A stretch of DNA of 64,000 nucleotides, taken from the NCBI GenBank assembly GCA_032164245.1, contig JAVMKO010000010.1:45344848-45408847 (forward strand), read 5' to 3'. This document shows positions 50,601 to 61,428 of the stretch, piece after piece. A program made the position numbers and the translations under genes. The notes under the pieces were generated by a model that worked only from the letters and a program-made list of their open reading frames with translations, did no database searches and was not told the origin of the DNA. The stretch comes from Sternotherus odoratus (lineage: Eukaryota; Chordata; Testudines; Kinosternidae). Numbering within the stretch: the stretch's first letter is position 1; every line of letters starts with the position of its first letter.

Positions 50601-52130
50601 GAGCCAGAAAGGTGCTTGGAGCCTTCTGCCATGTCCCAGGCCAGCCAATGCATTGCAGCCCTGGCCCTGTGCTATTTGGCTGGATTCTCTTCTGGAAGCC
50701 GCAAAATCAAATGCACGCATCAGGTGCATTTATAAACGGGAGTCAGGTCCTCACTGGCTGAGACTCACCCCAGCTCTGGTGACTTCAGCGGTGCTACACC
50801 AGCAGGGGGGCTCGCCCACAGAGAGTCCTGAGCTGCAGAAACTCCCCCTGGAACTTCGCCAGTGGCTGCCCACCAGTGCCAAAAGCCAGATCATGTTGCC
50901 GCCCTTTCTTGGCCTTAGAGGCAGCAGGACCCTCTCCTCCCTTGCATGGCTGCTTAAAGGGAGGGTGACAGGGTTTGATAGGGACAGTTGGAATATTCGG
51001 GGCAGGTCAGCTTGTATAAAGTCAGGCAGTTGCGAGCAGAAGAGGGCTGCAGGGAGAGAGGCTGCAGTTGCTTGGGTGGGGGAGAGCGTGTGCAAGACCC
51101 CTAGGCTCCCAGCCCTGCAGGAAGTTTCCCAGAGGAGCTCTGGGAAGGACAGCATGGAGAAGGCAGAGGAGGAAGAAGTCCAGGAAAAGAGCAGTGAGGT
51201 TGTGCAGGCCTTTGCTGCTGCTCAGTGGGTCCCTGGGCTGCAAGCTGGAGTCGCAGGCAGGCCCTGGGCTCCCCTACCAGTCTCTGGTGAAGTCAGTAGC
51301 TGGTCTGGTGAGATGCTGATACCCCAGAATAGGAAAACCAGAGGGCTGAGCCACGAAGAGAGAGCACCCCAAGCCCTGTGATGGAAGGGGGCGCTAGACT
51401 AGCTGAGAGCTGATGACCCAGCCACCAGGGGTGATTCTAGTGGTGAGTGAAACCTGTTGCAGAGGCCCCCTTTTAATGTTCAGCCCCATACATCTGTATG
51501 TACTGATTTTAGGGGTGTGTGATAAATAGGCCTCTGCCTGGGAACTGGCCTGGTTGACTGGGGGCAGCTGCCGTGACAGACAGAGGCTTCATGTCCAGCT
51601 TGCCAGGGGCAGGGGAACTTGAGCTCATACCTGGATAATCTGTGCAAACCAAGGATCAGGCACCCATGTTTGCAGGAGCAGTCACTTATCTGGGCGGCTT
51701 CCATTTTTGGATGCCCAACCTTAAGGGACTTGAACCGGATTTTCAGAACCACCGGTCCCCAGCATTCACAAAGCATGACTCACCCCCCTCCAGAATTGCA
51801 GGACTGAGCTAACACCCAGGAGATGTCTCCATCTGGGGTTCTTGGATTTGTCCTTTGGGCACACGCAGGCTTGTCCCCGCAGAGGGGTGGGGGCTTGAAA
51901 CTAGCTACAAAGGAAAGTCGGATTGCTCTCCTAATCCCATCACTGGGGGACCCCGGGCTTTACAGAACAGAGCAAATAGCAACAAAACTTGTGATAAAAC
52001 ACACAGAAGCGGGCAGCCGGGCCCTCCCGCCACAGCATGACCACTGCTGAGTGCCCAGCTGGACAGCCTCAGACAGAGGCAGCCAAAATCAGCAGCCACT
52101 TTGGAAACTGTCGGCCCAACACCCAGAGCC
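47650..52130. other. Intergenic stretch, no gene found
   Basis: GC-rich, with simple runs (poly-G at 48942-48955 and 50567-50577, poly-C near 49770). Frames of up to 275 codons on both strands lack domains. A unique-looking AT-richer block lies at 50100-50550. Confidence 0.4.
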
Positions 52131-52454
52131 ACAACCTGTCAGACATGGGGAGGTGGGACATGGGTGACATCTAGTGGTCACCTTATGGCACAGTGACAGC
52201 CATACTGCAGCAAAAAAACTTCAAAACCAGACTTCAAAGAGAAACTCATGAGCTCCAGTTCATCTGCAAATTTGACACCATCAGGTCTGGACTTACCATA
52301 GACTGTGAATGGCTCGCCAGTTACAAAAGCAGTTTCTCCTCTTTGGGTGTTCACACCCCCAGATCAGCTGCTAGAAGTGGGCCTCACCCTCCCTGATTGA
52401 ATTTCCCTTGCTTTCTTGCCTGCATATTTATACCTGCCTCTGGAGATTTCCACA

Positions 52455-52545
52455 ACAATCATCTGATGAAGTGGGTCTTAACCCACGAAAGCTCATGATC
52501 CCTAAGATCTGTTATAAGGTGCTACAAGAGTTTTTGTCACTTATG
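52455..52545. mobile_element. SINE fragment, turtle-type
   Basis: catctgatgaagtgggtcttaacccacgaaagctcatgatcc followed by ataaggtgctacaagag; the same family as 4680 and 23146. Confidence 0.65.
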
Positions 52546-53184
52546 CCACAAGCTGCTCGGCCTCGGGGGTACCCTCCCTAGCTGGAGCAAGCTTTGGGCA
52601 GCGACTCCTCGTCTCCTCCTGTGGGGTGCCATGCGCCTGGACCACGGGGGTCCAGCTCCTGCCGCCAGTCCCTAGTGGGTGTTTGAGAACGTGCGGAGTG
52701 GGGGGTGCTGCTCAGTGGGGCACGGATGAGCTGGGCTTTCCATGGCCACCCCGCTTCCTTCTGCTCATCCTTTGCCTTTGCCTGGGACTGATGCTCCCAG
52801 AACAGAGGGGAGACTGGGGAAGAGTAGCTGAGGGGTACAGGTCTCGGAAGGATCAGGGGTGGGGCCCCTGGCGTCTGGAGGAAATACAAACCCAAGAGAG
52901 AGATGAGAGCGAATTTCCAGAAGAGCCTCGGGCTGGAAAGATGGACGGCTCCCTCCTTCCCAAGTCCCAGAGCAACTTAGGAGATACGGATTCACAGACC
53001 TTGAACAGGGAACTGCCCCTTCTCAGCCTCAACACACCAATCCTCCTGGGGAGCTGTGGGGTGGGGGTGGGGATACACCCTCCCAGGGACCCTCAGAGCT
53101 CTGTTAATTTTTCCCCATAAAAACTTATTTGGCCCTGGCTCATTCCCACGGCTTTGCCCAGGCAATGGTGTTCTGATCTCATAC

Positions 53185-53340
53185 TTTGGGCCCTAACAAA
53201 TTCATGGTCCGTTTTGGTCAATTTTACAGTCATAGGATTTTAAAAATAGTCAGTTTCATGGTTTCAGAGGGTTACATCTGACATTTCATGGTGTTGTAAC
53301 TGTGGGAGTCTTGACCCAAAAGAGGCCTGGGGGGGAAGGG
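53185..53340. repeat. MITE-like interspersed repeat
   Basis: ccctaacaaattcatggtccgttttggtcaattttacagtcataggattttaaaa and acatttcatggtgttgtaactgtgggagtcttgaccc are phrases of a common sauropsid repeat. Ends were not delimited. Confidence 0.5.
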
Positions 53341-54424
53341 TTAGTGTCATAAAGCTGTTGTGTGTGGTGGTGGGGTATGGGATTGTCACTCTCACTTCTG
53401 CGCTGCCTTCAGAGCTGGGCATCGCAGCCTCCTCCACAGCCCTGTGTGCGCTACGTGTTCACAGCCATTTAGCTGGGCTCCAAGACACTCCACCAGCAGG
53501 AGACTATTGTGAGCAATACAGAAACCCAGGCCGTGGCCTTGGCCTATCCCCAGAACCCGAGCCTGATACACAGGAGATCCTATTTGCCTTTTTCTCATGT
53601 GCTCCTCCTCGAGCCCCCATCTTGCTCCTGTCCTTTTTCTCTCTCTTGGCTTGTCAGCTGATCCTGAAATCATCTGCCCTGCACAGTAGGATGAGATGGT
53701 CCACCTGGAGAAGGAGCAGTGACAAAGACAGACCTGACCAGGCCAGCCAGATGATGGGGAAGAGAGCCAGGGTCCAGAGCAACAGCTGCTGTGGCCAACC
53801 TGCCAGCCCAGAGAATCCATCTGTGGCTGGCTAGTTGCCCTGTATCCTGACAGCATCAACTAAAAACATATCTCCCCCGTCTTTACTCTCCTGTCTCTTC
53901 TCCCCTGTGGGTCTGTCTGTGGAAAGCAGGAAAGGGACGATTATTCCCCACTCAGAATTAAACAACTGAACTACACCTTTTGCCCCCACCAAGGGCTGTT
54001 TGACAGAGAGGTGACTGGCCACTGTTCCTTCTGTGGCCTTTCAGGATCCCTTGGCTACTGGCATAGGCACCTACATCTCTGATTCTAACAGTGGAAGATC
54101 CAAGGCATCCGGGACTCCTTCCCCCTGTATGGCTCCACTGTCCAGCAACCTAGATGTGTCATCACATGGTGGTCTCATTGGTGGCATGGGTGTGCCAGCA
54201 ATGGACCTAAATACTTCCGCCATGGGGCTTAGGGCTGAAGAAGTGGCATTCTCCCTCAGTTCAGCTGATCAAGACCGAAATCTCAGCTCCATTCTAGGAT
54301 ACACACTGGTAGTGTCTTCCTCTTCAGACTCACTCTCAGATGTGCTGAGTAGGGGTAGATTAGTGCAGGTGGCCCACTCTCCATACTGGATGGTGCCTTT
54401 GGCCTAGCACGTTCTGCCCAGTTG

Positions 54425-57095
54425 CTATGTTGTGGTCCACTTCCTAAGGGTGCCTACCAACTCCCCCAGAGGGAGTAAAAGTTTTCTATGTACTGTCTTT
54501 ATTTGCCCTGGCCCCATTTTGGGTTTAATGTTGTAGACCAGCAGCTCTCCCAGTTTTTCCACCACTAGGTAAGGTATTGTTTTCCATCTGTCAGCTATCT
54601 TGTGTATACCAGCAATACCCAAATTTCACAGCAGAACTCTATCCCACAGCTGGAGCTCCTGCAAATGCTCCCTAGCATCATACCGATGATTGTTACGGTC
54701 TGAGTTTTTCCAAGCTGTAGACGTAGCTAAGCAATAGCATCCTGCAGCTTTTGTCTTAGTCGGGATACATACTGCTGATGAGTCTCATGGCTATATCCAT
54801 CCTCTGATATGTCAAAGCACAAGTCTATGGGTAATCTTGGTTCTTGCCCAAACATCAAGAGATATGGGGTGACTCCCGTAGCATCATTCTTTGTGGCATT
54901 GTAGGCATGCACCAAAAACGCAACATGCCGTGTCATAAGTGTGGAGTGTTGTCTTGCCTGTGTAGGCTTAATGTTACCTGAGAGGGGGTGACGTAAGAGC
55001 TTCCGTGCCATGAGGGAGGGAGGGATTTTTAGTTCAGTTTCCTGCTGTCCCAACTTTGGCAAGAGACCCACTTTTTCGCTCTCTAGCTATGGAGGGAGAA
55101 AACTTCTACTTTCTTTCCTATATTCATAAGTAGCTGTACTGTGAGTAATGTGTTGATTTTCATAAGTTTCTGTACCTATTTAGAGTGTCACTAGCCTTTT
55201 CCCTTTTCAGAGGGGAAGTTAGAGAACTCTAGATTGTGAAGTTGTATTGTAAGTGTATGCTTTGTTCTCTTTTCTTTATTAAACCTTTTTAGTTATAAAG
55301 AGCGTTTGGTTTATTTCCCTTAAAGTTCTCTCTGCTTTCAGGCTGGAAAGGGAGGGGGGAAGGGGAGTAGTGTCTAAGTGACAGGCTCACAGTGTGTGAG
55401 CTGAAGTGCGGAGTCTTTCTCTCTCTTCCTTCAGGCTAGAAGGGGAGGGGAGAGCAGTCTGGGTCCTGATCTCTCAGGGAGAAGGAAAGGGGGAGTTGGG
55501 ATGTCAAGGTACCCCACCCCATGGTCTTGGGGTGATTACTGAGTGGTGGCAGCGTGGTCCCCATTTCCCAACGGGTAAAGTGTGGGGTTTGGGGGTGTGA
55601 AGACTTAACTTAGGCTGGGAAGCAGCTTGTAGCTATTTGGTCTGGCATAGGAGAGACCCCTCTCTGTACCCCAGGTTCAGAGAGTGGGAATAGACACTCT
55701 TACATGCCGTATCCAGGTTGCCTCTGCTCTGACCACTAAGTCCCCAACATATTTAATAGTTCAACTAAACCTTTCTGTCTGAGGATCACCTTGCAGGTGA
55801 TAAGGTGTTGTCCGAGACTTTTTAAGTCCTGCTATCCTCAGTACTTCCGTCAGAAGGTGACTCTCAAAGTCCCGCCCCTGGTCAGAGTGTATCCGAGCTG
55901 GGAACCCATACACTGAATAATATTTCTCCCACAGCACTCGAGTGACAGTGGTGGCCCTCTGGTCATGTGTGGGATATGCCTGCACATACCGTATAAATGA
56001 TCAGTCACTACAGAAATGTTCCTGACATTCCTCTTATCCACTTCTAAAGATAAGAAGTCAATGCATCCCAGCTCCAAAGGTTTGCTACTGGTGATATTCT
56101 TCAGATATGCAGATCCAGTGGGCAGAGTTTTCCATTGAACACATTGAGCGCATGTCTCACATTTCCTACGAATGTCTTCTGCCATCTGGGACCAATAGAG
56201 CCTACTACAAATATGTTCCAGGGTCCTCTCCATTCTTAAATGTCCAAAGTCATCATGAGGGCCCTTGTGGCCAGGGCTCTGTACTCTTTGGGTAGCATTA
56301 GTTGCATTCATTGATTTCGTAAAGGGTCAGTGGTAATTCGGTGCAGCACTCCCTGAATCAGTTTTAGTTTGTTCCATTCTCTCAACAGTAGTTTACTCTC
56401 AGGGTTAGGTGGGCTAATCACAGCGGGGCTTTGCCCCTCCCTTTTGGCAAGTAGTGTATCACAAATTTCAATATCTTGCAGCTGGGCTTCTTGCCAGTCA
56501 GTATGCACTCAAATTGATAAAACCCTAACGGACAAATGAAGGCTGTCTTCTTATCTTCTTCTCCCGGAGGGATCTAGCAGAATCCACTTTGAAGAGCCAA
56601 TACAGAGAACCACTGGCTCCCCAACAAACACTCCAAGGCATCTTGTACCTGAGGCATGGTGTATTGGTTAACTACAGTGTGCCTGTTTAGGGTGAGATAG
56701 TCAATACACTCCCACCCTTCTTACAGACCACCACAATGGGAGAGACAGATAGGCTGCAGGACTCTGTAATGCTACCATTTGTGATCAGCTCTTGAAGATG
56801 ATGCCGCTCATCTTCCATCTGAGAGAGAGCAATCTTCCTAGATCTCTCCCTGAAGGGTCGGGGGTCTTGTAGCCAGTTGTGGTGTTCCACTCCTTTTGCA
56901 CATCCCACGTCCCACTCATGCAGTGAGAATACCTTTGGATCTTTTGCAAAGCGTCTTCCTCAGGCGATCTTCCAGTCCTCAGACAGTGGACTCCAAAGTC
57001 AAACTTTGCAGGATCTATCGCCAGAACTTCAGCTTCCCACTGAGGTCTCACAATGGTTGTGCCATCTGGAAATGGGATGAGGGATGGGGCCTTGT
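54425..57095 (-). pseudogene. Degenerate Ty3/Gypsy pol, RT/RNase H core deleted, disrupted by a nested LTR
   Basis: Read on the minus strand from 57095, this is an RT N-terminal region (about 57050-56690; KIALSQMEDERHHLQELIT, SPIVVVCKKGG), then palm sequence where the usual LDL is VLAL, then ICPLGFYQFE near 56515. It then jumps straight to the RNase H-integrase linker (LLREWNKLKLIQGVLHR, 56400-56350). Integrase follows: HHCC zinc finger (56240-56140, CETCAQC), core (HSDQGRDFES, 55900-55870; GDPQTERF, 55800-55776), the core's continuation (VHAYNATKNDATG, 54925-54880; PRLPID) and a GPY/F-like tail (HKIADRWKTIPYLVVEKL, 54610-54550). Stops and frameshifts are scattered through it. It is dead. Confidence 0.85.
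54972..55735 (+). mobile_element. Nested solo LTR inside the Gypsy integrase (about 764 bp)
   Basis: This foreign sequence interrupts the minus-strand integrase between its GDPQTERF..NMLG segment and KPTQARQ. Its ends are TGTTACC and GACCA, and it has ATTAAA near 55278. The flanks cttaa and ctaag suggest a 4-5 bp TSD in ancestral TTTAAA but are imperfect. The orientation is taken from the poly(A)-like signal. Confidence 0.6.
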
Positions 57096-57419
57096 TGTCT
57101 GAGAGCTAGCACGCAGCGTGGGCTGTGCTTACAGACCAGCGGGGGAGCAGCCAGCCCTGCGTGCTACATCTTCACCCCACCACCAGCCTTGCACATCCAT
57201 TCCCATTATCAGCCCTGGACCTTCCCACTCACCACTGGTGGGTGGGCAGCTGGCGAGCAGGAATCTAGCCATCAGCAGGAGTGGGCCTGCCAGTACAGAT
57301 ATGGGGGCAGGGAGGAGACAGAAAATATGGGAAAATTTGCCTGTTTTTAGGAAAAAGATGGAACATTTGCAGGAGGGCTTAAATACATGACTGTCCCTTT
57401 AAAAACAAAACATCTAGTC

Positions 57420-58497
57420 ACCTGAACTTTACTAGCAAGACTTGTCTCCATCCATGGGAGGAAGTGGGATGGGAAGAAGCAATCAGTGAAGTCTTTTGTC
57501 TTCTATAAGGCTCCACACTAGTTGTCTGGTGTCAATGGGTATTCTCCCATGGGTAGGACACCACATTTTCTGTGGGAAGCCAGCATTTCACCTTGGTTCA
57601 TGTCTCTTTCCTGTCTGGTGAGTGACACAGTTACAGCGGCTTATAAAACAAATGCTTAAATATTACTTTACAATCTGGGATACAGCTGTTAGGAGTGAGA
57701 TTAATACCAGCAGCAATTTGCAAGCATTTAATCATGTCTAAATGCTAAACTCATTAATTAGTTTGCCACTTCGTCAAAGGATAGGGGACATGTACCAGCC
57801 TTTGTAATCTGAGCAGATTCCCCAAGCACTGCAGACAAACTCACTGGTAAGGATAAAACATTACAATAAGTTTAACAACAAAAAGATAGATTTTTAAATG
57901 ATGACAAGTTTTAAACATAAATGTCAGAGATAGTTACCTGAGGAAATAAAAAGTAAACACACATTTGAAATCCTAAACTTTCAGATTTGAACCAAACAGC
58001 TTTTCTCACCCCACTGGGTGTTGCAGGCCAGGCACAGTTCTTAATACACAAGCTGAGTTTACTTCTCTGCCTGGGACCAATCTCCTCAATTCAAAGTCTG
58101 TTTTCCCAGCATTCTTGTTGCCTTCAGAGTAGGTGGGGGAGGAGAGAGGTGTTCTCATGCTGCCACTGTCCCTTATTTTATACTCTCAGTTCATGTCCCA
58201 GGGAAGCTACTGGCCCAGACATGTCCTAGTGGGCTTTGCAACATCACGGAGATGAGCAGTAATTGAAAGGCACTTGTGTAACTGTCTCTTACAGAATTGT
58301 AAATCTCTTTTACAATTCCCCTGCTGGTCAACGCAATGGCTCATGATGGCTGCTTAATGCTCATTTGGGTGGGAGCCACCACCTTTGTTGCTGCTGGAGA
58401 GCTAGCTGTGGGCATCTCCTGGACACACAACACATTTCAATATCAACCATATAGCAGTATATCAGAATTCCATATACAATGATGATACACATACTAT
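57420..58497 (-). repeat. Probable LTR-like or other interspersed repeat, AT-rich
   Basis: Composition changes sharply to AT-rich. The minus strand has TATAAAATAAGG at 58182-58171. No coding frame or convincing TG..CA ends were found. It precedes the retroviral LTR. Confidence 0.35.
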
Positions 58498-59048
58498 TGT
58501 GAGGGTTGAAGAAAGCAAATAATGATAAATGTTGATGCAAATATGTAAAAATCAAAATACAAAATCTCCATTAAGGAAAATAATAGATAGTTATAGTTAC
58601 TGTTTAATGTTAAATGTTTATTTTAATAAGGTTATGAAAATGTTTTAAATCAATCATATAACAGTTGGCTTTGCACAATTATACAATCACTACCTCATCA
58701 AAGTAATATGCTGCTATTGCATGTTCTGTGCACAAGCAATGCAACAATCCTGCAAAAAGGGCGCGAAAATTCTGTCCAATCACGATGTTCCTACCACGTG
58801 CCTGCTCCACGTGCGTAGTCTAAATCTGCCTAGCAATATGGGATAGCCAATCATGTAACACATATAGAAACTGCGTAGTTAACCAAGACTATAAAACTGT
58901 AAGTTAAGCGTGGTTGGTGTGGCAGTTTCTTCACGCTTTTGGGCGGCTGCCACCTCGGCCGAATAAATACGTTTTGTTTTAAGCCTCATTGGTCTCCTTG
59001 AACTTTATTACTGATCTCCCTCAATAGCCTAGCGAACATCCCGCTACA
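58498..59048 (+). repeat. 5' LTR of the gammaretrovirus-like provirus (left end uncertain)
   Basis: CCAAT boxes lie near 58776 and 58847, TATAAAA at 58890-58896, a probable R start near 58920, and AATAAA at 58962-58967. The LTR ends in ccgctaca at 59048. The left end (TGTGAGGG at about 58498) is a guess that needs the 3' LTR for comparison. Confidence 0.65.
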
Positions 59049-59053
59049 TCTTC

Positions 59054-59071
59054 TGGGGGCTCGTCCGGGAT
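59054..59071 (+). promoter_or_regulatory. Primer-binding site, tRNA-Pro
   Basis: tgggggctcgtccgggat is identical to the tRNA-Pro primer site of murine leukaemia viruses. Five bases (tcttc) separate it from the LTR's terminal CA, where two are usual in gammaretroviruses. Confidence 0.93.
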
Positions 59072-59126
59072 GTCGAGGGACGATCAGGAGCAGGTTCAGG
59101 GATAAGTCCATTGGGGACTTGCAGGG

Positions 59127-59132
59127 GTGAGT
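59127..59132 (+). promoter_or_regulatory. Candidate major splice donor
   Basis: gggg/gtgagt lies 55 nt after the primer site, where retroviruses place the donor for env mRNA. It is inferred from position and consensus only. Confidence 0.45.
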
Positions 59133-59610
59133 CTGTTTCGGGGGCCGGCACAGAAGCGGTGCATCGAGAGGGGCCCCGTTTTGACCGGTGGCCGCTCGTG
59201 GGCCGGTTCGCCGTTCAGATTGCCTTTTTGCACCAATGGAGAAGCTTTGAAAACAACCGTGGGGAAAGGGAGGGAAACTCCAGCCAGTCTACGGAGAGGC
59301 AAGCATAAGAGGGTCTCTGGGAGGGATCTTCTTGTTGGAGTGACTGATTGTGTGTGTGTGACTGAGTGAATGGCCATTACGATTCCTGTTGTCAGCCGTT
59401 GGAACGTCCGGTGACTCAGGCTAGTGGCAATTGAGAGTAAACCTCAACCCTCCCACCAACCGACTCCCCCATCCTCTATAGTCGGTTGGGAACCCGTCTT
59501 CCCTATTGTGTCTGTTTTATCTGTTCTATCTGGGTGGAGAGGTAAATAGGAAAAGTAAAGACAGCTGTAAAGTCAGGCTAGTGAGGGTGCCCCAAGACCT
59601 AGTCTGCAAA

Positions 59611-61428
59611 ATGGGAGGAAGCGGATCCAAGGAAGACCGCAAAACACCTCTAACTTGCATGTTAGAGCATTTTGGAGAATTCAAAAGGCACATTCCCACC
59701 GGCAGCCGTAAGGCCGGATTATTAAGGAAATTTTGTGAAAAAGACTGGCCGATATTTCCAATTCAGCCCACGTGGCCGGCCATAGGGACTTTGGACACGG
59801 ATATTATTAGAGATGTCCTCAATTATACGGGACACCAACACCCCGATCAGTACCCTTATATATCTGCATGGTTTGATATAGTAGAGGAGAATCCATCCTG
59901 GTTACAAAAATACACCAAGTGCTTAGTTCTTCGCACACGTCCACAGAGGGGGTCCAGGGGAACCAAGGAGGAATCGAAACCTATCTATCCAAGCCTCCCA
60001 GACGATGAGCCACAAGCCCCACCCCCTTATATGCCGCTACCCGTAGTCCCGGCCGCCCCGCTCGAGCCTATACCTATACCGCAAGCACCAACGGCCCCGC
60101 CGCCAAGCGTATCAGGCATGTCCGTCTCAAATTCACCAACTGACTCCGGTCGGTTAGGCTTACAGCAACTTGAAGAAAGTGTGGCCAAACTTCAACAACT
60201 CCTAACCCCGGAGAGAAAACCCGAAGATCATGATTCTAATCGGGATGAGAAAAGAAACATTACAAAGGAGCATTCTTATGCTCTCCGGAGTAGGGACCGC
60301 GATAACTCTCCGGTTCGACAGTTCCCTCTCCGGATAGTTAATCAATTAATTCCTCCTCCCCCAGACAACCCCGCAGGACAGTACCGGGTCCAGGGAGTGT
60401 ATCAGCATGTTCCCTTCACTAGCAGTGATCTCCTTAATTGGAAAGCTTCAAAGGCACCGTGAACAAACGATCCCACAGCTATTGCCACCCTAGTAGAAGG
60501 AATTATTGGGACTCACTATCCTTCTTGGATGGACATCAGCCAACTTCTCCAAATGTTGCTTAGCCCAGAGGAACGAACCCTAGTCCTGAGCCGAGGGAGG
60601 GAAGAAGCCCGTATAGAGTACGGAACAAGAGACCCTAATGGCCTCTTAGATTTTATGGACAGTACATTTCCCACAATTAGAGATCCAGGATGGGACCCCA
60701 ACACACCAGATAGCAAAACTGCTCTTGATTTATACCATCGGTTACTTGTTAGGGCTCTCAAAAGGGGGCCACCTAGAGTTATAAACCTCCGAAAAATTCA
60801 TGATTTGCTCCAAGATAGAGAAGAAACGCCTGGAGCATTCTTAGAGAGATTGAGAGAAGGATATCGTAAATGGTCCCCATACGATATGGACAATGAATCA
60901 GAAGATAGTCCAGGGTCCCAAGCCTTGAAAAACAGTTTTATCAGTCAATGTGCACCAGACATCAGGCGTAAGCTTCAGAAGGATCAGGGATTAGTCCACA
61001 TGAATATGGGGCGCATTCTTGAAGTAGCTGCTCGAGTATATGCCGCCCGAGAAGGTGAAGAGGAAAGGAAAGCGGAAGAAAAGGTGAAAAAGAGAGCCCA
61101 GTTGGTTGCCGCAGTCTTTCAAGACAATTATAATGGAAAAGGAAGAGGAAATGCCCAGCGCGGTGGAGGAAGAGGGCGAGGCAGAGGTCGACTGGGATTC
61201 ATCCAGTGTGCCCATTGCTTCCAGGTTGGCCACTGGAAAAATGAGTGTCCTAACAAAGAAAGTGAAAATACCTCAGAAAGTGAGAAAGGAAGAGGAGGAC
61301 TACATAATAGAGGAAATAGAAAGGAATATGGGGCACCTGTCTGGTCAAAAGCAGCAACTGCTCAAGCACTTGATGGAGATACCTTTGGTATGGCAGTGAT
61401 AGAGGACTGGGCAAGAAATCAAGATTAG
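59611..61428 (+). pseudogene. gag: gag of gammaretrovirus-like ERV, one in-frame TGA
   Basis: Gag forms the virion core. The start ATG 59611 gives MGGSGSK, a myristoylation signal, followed by a gammaretroviral-type matrix. The late-domain motif PPPY is at residues 137-140 (60019-60030), in a proline-rich p12-like segment. Capsid begins near FPLRIVNQ and has the FTSSDLLNWK motif. TGA at 60460-60462 (codon 284) interrupts capsid; it may be a decayed CGA, since the site would have been CpG. The major homology region is near 60829-60875 (PGAFLERLREGYRKW). One zinc knuckle, C-X2-C-X4-H-X4-C, is at 61207-61248, after an Arg/Gly-rich stretch. The frame ends at TAG 61426-61428, in frame with pol. 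Total is 605 codons, longer than the 538 of murine leukaemia virus as I recall it. Confidence 0.88.

Noticed and set aside
50554..51381. 275-codon + strand frame
   Set aside because: It begins in a poly-G run, its composition changes along its length, and several overlapping frames exist on both strands. No domain was seen.
38000..54400. Expected neighbour C16orf91/UQCC4
   Set aside because: I looked for its short membrane-protein motifs among the visible frames and saw none. It is probably beyond the window or unrecognisable by eye.
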